This document shows positions 12,121 to 14,702 of a stretch of DNA of 14,702 nt, one piece after another. Source of the DNA: Rhodoferax sp. (GTDB lineage: Bacteria > Pseudomonadota > Gammaproteobacteria > Burkholderiales > Burkholderiaceae_C); NCBI GenBank assembly GCA_021737905.1, contig JAIPDA010000026.1, forward strand, positions 1 to 14,702, in the 5' to 3' direction. The notes beneath the pieces are model-generated. The model had not been told where the DNA came from. It worked only from the letters and a program-made list of their open reading frames with translations, and searched no databases. Each line of letters begins with the position of its first letter. Within the stretch, counting starts at the first letter, position 1. A program made the translations under genes and the position numbers.

Positions 12121-12158
12121 AATTGCTGCACCTGTAAGAACCGGGTCGCATGCCTTTT

Positions 12159-12210
12159 GCTCCCAAGCCTCCTGCGCCAATTTGCAAATTTTTGCTTGGA
12201 GCAGACATTG
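12159..12210 (+). promoter_or_regulatory. Shine-Dalgarno-sequestering hairpin and TTG start of cytX
   Basis: GCTCCCAAGC (12159-12168) pairs with GCTTGGAGC (12194-12202): nine base pairs with one bulged C. The right arm contains the GGAG ribosome site (12198-12201), six bases before the TTG start at 12208. The loop includes a perfect palindrome AATTTGCAAATT (12179-12190). Formation of this stem would block translation, as expected of the TPP-bound OFF state. The absence of a U-tract after the stem argues against a terminator. Confidence 0.6.
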
Positions 12211-13506
12211 ACAAAACTTACAAATCACCCGGCCGCGCCTCTTGACGCAGGCAATACGGCGCTCCGTCCGGTGACGGCCGGCGAGCGCGTCTTTGCTTTG
12301 GGCGATCATGCTTCGCTGTGGTTCAGTCTTGGCGTTGGCCTGTTGGTCATGCAGATCGGCGCTTACCTGATGCCGGCCATGGGGACCCAGGAGGCCTTGC
12401 TGGCGATTGTGGCCGGCTCCATCCTTGGCGCCGGTATTTTGGGCTGGGTCGCCAAGATAGGCTGCGACAGCGGACTGGCCAGCGCCGGCTTGATGCATGC
12501 TGTTTATGGCCGTTCATTTGCGCGATTGCCCATCGTCTTGAATATCGTCCAATTGCTAGGCTGGGGCGCATTTGAGCTGGTTGTGATGCGCGACGCAACA
12601 GTGGCCATCGGTCGGCAGTCCGGCAGCATGGCGGACGGCTACTGGCCGTATGTGGTTACCGTGCTATGGGGCGCTGCAGTGATGCTCTTGATGAGCGTGT
12701 CCATGGTGCAACTGGTCCGCAAACTGATCGCCCGGGTGGCTTTGCCACTGGTGGTGCTTTCTCTGATCTGGCTGAGCTGGCAATTTTTGTCGATGGCGCA
12801 GCTCAAAGGCTTTGAAGCCCTGTGGAGCCGTGCTGGCGCTGGTGGCATGGGCGTCATGTCGGCCCTGGACCTGGTGATTGCCATGCCGATTTCATGGCTG
12901 CCGCTGGTGGCCGACTATGCGCGCCACGGCCGCAGCGGCGGCGCCGCGCTGCGCGGCACCTGGCTGGGCTACGCGCTGGCTAATATCTGGTGTTATTCGC
13001 TGGGTGTACTGGTGGTGTTGACACTGCCCAGCACCGACCTGGTCACTGCGCTGCTGCTGGCCCAGGGCGGTTTGATTGTGCTGTCTTTGATCTTGATCGA
13101 CGAAGTCGATAACGCCTACGGCGATGCTTACTCGGGCGCAGTGTCTGCACACAGTCTGCTGCCGGGCCGGAGCATTCGACAATTCGGCGTGTTGATGGTG
13201 CTGGCCTGCACCCTGCTGGCCATGCTGCTTCCAATGCACAGTCTTGAGCCTTTTTTACTGATGCTGAGTTCGGTGTTTGTGCCGCTCTTTGGCGTGATTC
13301 TGGGGCGCTTGGCGTTCGGTGTTCCGGCGGCCACCCTGTTAGACAAAGCGCCTGCTGTGAACGTGCTGCCAGTGCTGATCTGGCTGTCCGGTATTGCCAT
13401 GTACCACCTGTCTAGCCGCTACACCCCTGCCCTGGGCGCGGCTTTGCCAACCTTGGTGGCGACATTTGCCGTAGCCTGGCTGACCAGGCCTCAGCCGAAG
13501 GCCTGA
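12208..13506 (+). CDS. cytX: Hydroxymethylpyrimidine (HMP) transporter CytX, NCS1 family
   Basis: Inner-membrane permease of the nucleobase:cation symporter-1 (NCS1) family, taking up HMP, the thiamin pyrimidine precursor. It has 432 residues with about 12 hydrophobic segments. The N-terminal region has the family pattern FALGDHASLWFSLGVGLLVMQIGAYL, followed by GSILGAGILGWVAKIGCDSG and, mid-protein, PISWLPLVADYARHG. Substrate is assigned from the TPP riboswitch in its leader and the neighbouring thiD, whose product phosphorylates HMP. Start: TTG at 12208 has GGAG at the proper distance. An in-frame TTG at 12157 has no ribosome site and lies inside the regulatory leader, so it is rejected. Convergent with thiD, 18 bp apart. 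Confidence 0.9.
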   Translation: MTKLTNHPAAPLDAGNTALRPVTAGERVFALGDHASLWFSLGVGLLVMQIGAYLMPAMGTQEALLAIVAGSILGAGILGWVAKIGCDSGLASAGLMHAVYGRSFARLPIVLNIVQLLGWGAFELVVMRDATVAIGRQSGSMADGYWPYVVTVLWGAAVMLLMSVSMVQLVRKLIARVALPLVVLSLIWLSWQFLSMAQLKGFEALWSRAGAGGMGVMSALDLVIAMPISWLPLVADYARHGRSGGAALRGTWLGYALANIWCYSLGVLVVLTLPSTDLVTALLLAQGGLIVLSLILIDEVDNAYGDAYSGAVSAHSLLPGRSIRQFGVLMVLACTLLAMLLPMHSLEPFLLMLSSVFVPLFGVILGRLAFGVPAATLLDKAPAVNVLPVLIWLSGIAMYHLSSRYTPALGAALPTLVATFAVAWLTRPQPKA

Positions 13507-13507
13507 T

Positions 13508-13519
13508 CGGCAGCTGCCG
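13508..13519. repeat. 12-bp perfect palindrome between convergent cytX and thiD
   Basis: CGGCAGCTGCCG fills most of the 18-bp gap between the two stop codons. Together with the stronger hairpin at 13563-13587 (GGCCATGG, 9-nt loop, CCATGGCC) inside the thiD end, it could limit read-through in either direction. No T-tract follows either, so neither is a standard terminator. Confidence 0.35.
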
Positions 13520-13524
13520 TGATA

Positions 13525-14379
13525 TCAGTCCAGGGGCACCACTGCCGTCGCTACAGGGGCATGGCCATGGTTCAACGGGCCATGGCCCTGGCCGGTTTGT
13601 ACCGCTGCGCCGGCAGTGATCGCAGCCAAAATGTAATTGCGTGCCTGCTGCACCGCCTCGCGCAGAGGCAAACCCAAGGCCAGATGGGCGGCAATGGCCG
13701 AAGACAAGGTGCAGCCAGTACCGTGAACATTGCGGCTGGCGATGCGTTCAGAGCGCAGATGCAAATGGCGCTGCCCGGCTTGGGCAAATACATCGACCAC
13801 CGCCGCACCGCGCAGGTGACCGCCCTTGAGCAGCACCGTGCGTGCGCCCAATGCCAGCAAATCATCAGCGGCCTGCTCCAGCGCTTCGGCGCTGTCAATG
13901 CTGCGGCCGAGCAGCAATGCCGCTTCGTCCAGATTCGGCGTGATCACCGACACCAGCGGAAAAAGCTCCTGCTGCAGCACCTGCACTGTGGCCGATTCAA
14001 TCAAGCGGTCACCGCTGGTGGCCACCATCACCGGATCGAGCACGACCTGCGTGAGTTTGTAGTGGGAAATAGCCCAGGCCACCACGCGCACGATCTCCGG
14101 CGAATGCAGCATACCGATCTTGACTGCGTCCACGCCGATGTCTTCAATGACAGCCTGGATCTGCGCTTTAAGAAACTCCGGCGGGACCGGGTGAATACTG
14201 CTCACGCCAAGTGTGTTTTGCGCCGTCAATGCCGTGATGGCCGTCATGCCGTAGCAGCCCAGGGCGCTGAAAGTTTTGAGGTCGGCCTGGATGCCGGCAC
14301 CGCCACCGCTGTCAGAGCCGGCGATAGACAAGACACGGGCGTAACGGTGGTGTGGAACAGGAAATGTAAAGGTGCTCAT
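13525..14379 (-). CDS. thiD: Hydroxymethylpyrimidine / phosphomethylpyrimidine kinase ThiD
   Basis: Cytoplasmic ribokinase-family kinase that phosphorylates HMP and then HMP-P to give HMP-PP for thiamin phosphate synthesis. The 284 residues carry the N-terminal signature SIAGSDSGGGAGIQADLKTF, then GMTAITALTAQNT, the mid-domain DPVMVATSGDRL, NLDEAALLLG and the ATP/catalytic anion hole GTGCTLSSAIAA. It ends in GHGPLNHGHAP, a short form of the usual C-terminus. The frame is open further upstream to 14454, but ATG at 14379 (MSTFTFPVPHHRYARVLSIAG) gives the family length; no strong ribosome site is visible. It converges on cytX and diverges from the second riboswitch/thiO unit. No TPP aptamer precedes it on its own strand within the 75 bp up to 14454. 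Confidence 0.95.
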   Translation of the reverse strand: MSTFTFPVPHHRYARVLSIAGSDSGGGAGIQADLKTFSALGCYGMTAITALTAQNTLGVSSIHPVPPEFLKAQIQAVIEDIGVDAVKIGMLHSPEIVRVVAWAISHYKLTQVVLDPVMVATSGDRLIESATVQVLQQELFPLVSVITPNLDEAALLLGRSIDSAEALEQAADDLLALGARTVLLKGGHLRGAAVVDVFAQAGQRHLHLRSERIASRNVHGTGCTLSSAIAAHLALGLPLREAVQQARNYILAAITAGAAVQTGQGHGPLNHGHAPVATAVVPLD

Positions 14380-14437
14380 GTGAAAATTATCAGGCAAGCT
14401 CAGGCAGTGCGCTGGGCGCCGCAGGCAAGGCCGGATG

Positions 14438-14446
14438 TGATGTAAT
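14438..14446 (+). promoter_or_regulatory. Candidate extended -10 promoter for the thiO riboswitch transcript
   Basis: TGATGTAAT contains a TGn extension directly before TGTAAT (five of six -10 matches), so a weak -35 could be tolerated. Predicted start is near 14453, just before the TPP aptamer begins. Confidence 0.35.
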
Positions 14447-14457
14447 GAACTCAAGGA

Positions 14458-14540
14458 TGAAACAGGGGTGTCTTGCCAAGTGCAGGACTGAGAAAAACCC
14501 TAAGACCCGATCCAGATCATGCTGGCGTGGGAAGTTTTCA
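14458..14540 (+). ncRNA. TPP riboswitch (THI element), thiO leader
   Basis: Second aptamer, with conserved AGGGGTG at 14464-14470, CTGAGA at 14488-14493, ACCC at 14497-14500, GACCCGAT at 14504-14511, and the pyrophosphate arm CCAGATCATGCTGG at 14512-14525 followed by CGTGGGAAG. P1 is formed by TGAAA (14458-14462) with TTTCA (14536-14540). It precedes the thiO-like gene by about 55 bp. Downstream, AGCGT (14544-14548) could pair with ACGCT (14562-14566) around a T-rich loop, but I cannot tell whether the platform is terminator or ribosome-site based. Confidence 0.92.
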
Positions 14541-14593
14541 GACAGCGTCGTTTTTTCAAGCACGCTCTTGTTTTATCCAGCTGTTCAATTCAG

Positions 14594-14702
14594 ATGGATT
14601 CAATGACCGCCACCCCTGCCTCCCACATGCTCGTTATCGGCGCCGGCCTCATGGGCCGGCTGCTGGCGTTGGCGCTGGCGCGAGCCGGCCACCGCGTCGA
14701 AG
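14594..14702 (+). CDS. thiO: FAD-dependent oxidase, probable glycine oxidase ThiO (start only)
   Basis: Only 36 codons are in the window. After MDSMTATPASHM comes a Rossmann beta-alpha-beta start, LVIGAGLMGRLLALALARAGHRVE, with the FAD/NAD motif GAGLMG. Behind a TPP riboswitch, the best candidate is ThiO, which oxidises glycine to the iminoacetate used in thiazole synthesis and often heads a thiO-thiS-thiG-thiE operon. Another FAD oxidoreductase cannot be excluded from so short a piece. Start is either ATG 14594 or ATG 14603; the latter has GGA five bases upstream. The gene continues beyond the right edge. Confidence 0.75.
   Translation, partial: MDSMTATPASHMLVIGAGLMGRLLALALARAGHRVE

Noticed and set aside
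12157..12207. Upstream TTG at 12157 as the cytX start
   Set aside because: No ribosome site, and it would place the regulatory hairpin inside the coding region; TTG 12208 has GGAG at correct spacing.
13519..14445. A 308-codon open frame on the plus strand
   Set aside because: Antisense shadow of thiD, which has all kinase motifs on the minus strand.

Overview
This 14.7 kb window looks like a chromosomal stretch of a betaproteobacterium of the family Comamonadaceae (Polaromonas/Rhodoferax-like). The grounds are the GC-rich codon use, the gene neighbourhoods (tauE-cysI-DUF934, fdxA next to a thioredoxin-reductase-like FNR, riboswitch-cytX-thiD-thiO), the style of the predicted proteins, and two dispersed-repeat families recalled as typical of that group. 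The family assignment is inference from memory; no search was run. No phage, IS, CRISPR, tRNA or rRNA was found, and most genes are housekeeping or core metabolism.

Layout. (1) 1-2358, minus: hrpA, a DEAH-box RNA helicase running off the left edge, carrying three in-frame insertions made of dispersed repeats. (2) 2425-3777, plus: argA, divergent from hrpA. (3) 3814-4655, minus: dsbB and a small four-cysteine protein upstream of it. (4) 4942-7068, plus: yggX (Fe-S/iron protection) and an mnmC-like tRNA-modification gene whose methyltransferase half looks degenerate and N-terminally short. (5) 7161-10196, plus: a sulfur-assimilation operon of a TauE/SafE exporter, sulfite reductase cysI and a DUF934 partner. 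It then breaks: 10198-10499 holds what reads as the first codons of cysH joined to the last ~85 codons of cysN, with a stop codon in the cysN part, a deletion scar of a former cysH-cysD-cysN segment. (6) 10572-11996, plus: a 7Fe ferredoxin (fdxA) and a ferredoxin-NADP reductase, a natural redox pair. (7) 11994-14702: thiamin region with a TPP riboswitch and HMP transporter cytX (plus), convergent thiD (minus), then a second TPP riboswitch and the start of a thiO-like oxidase (plus) cut by the right edge.

How it works together. The sulfur block retains sulfite reduction and possible sulfite export but has lost, at this locus, the enzymes that make sulfite from sulfate. FdxA and FNR could supply electrons to CysI or other ferredoxin-dependent enzymes. 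In the thiamin block, cytX and the thiO transcript each have their own TPP riboswitch. The cytX leader also has a visible hairpin that would bury its Shine-Dalgarno sequence, pointing to translational control.

No wholly new system was recognised. The most unusual items are the repeat-loaded hrpA, the cysH/cysN deletion scar, the decayed MnmC methyltransferase half, and the architecture of the first riboswitch leader.
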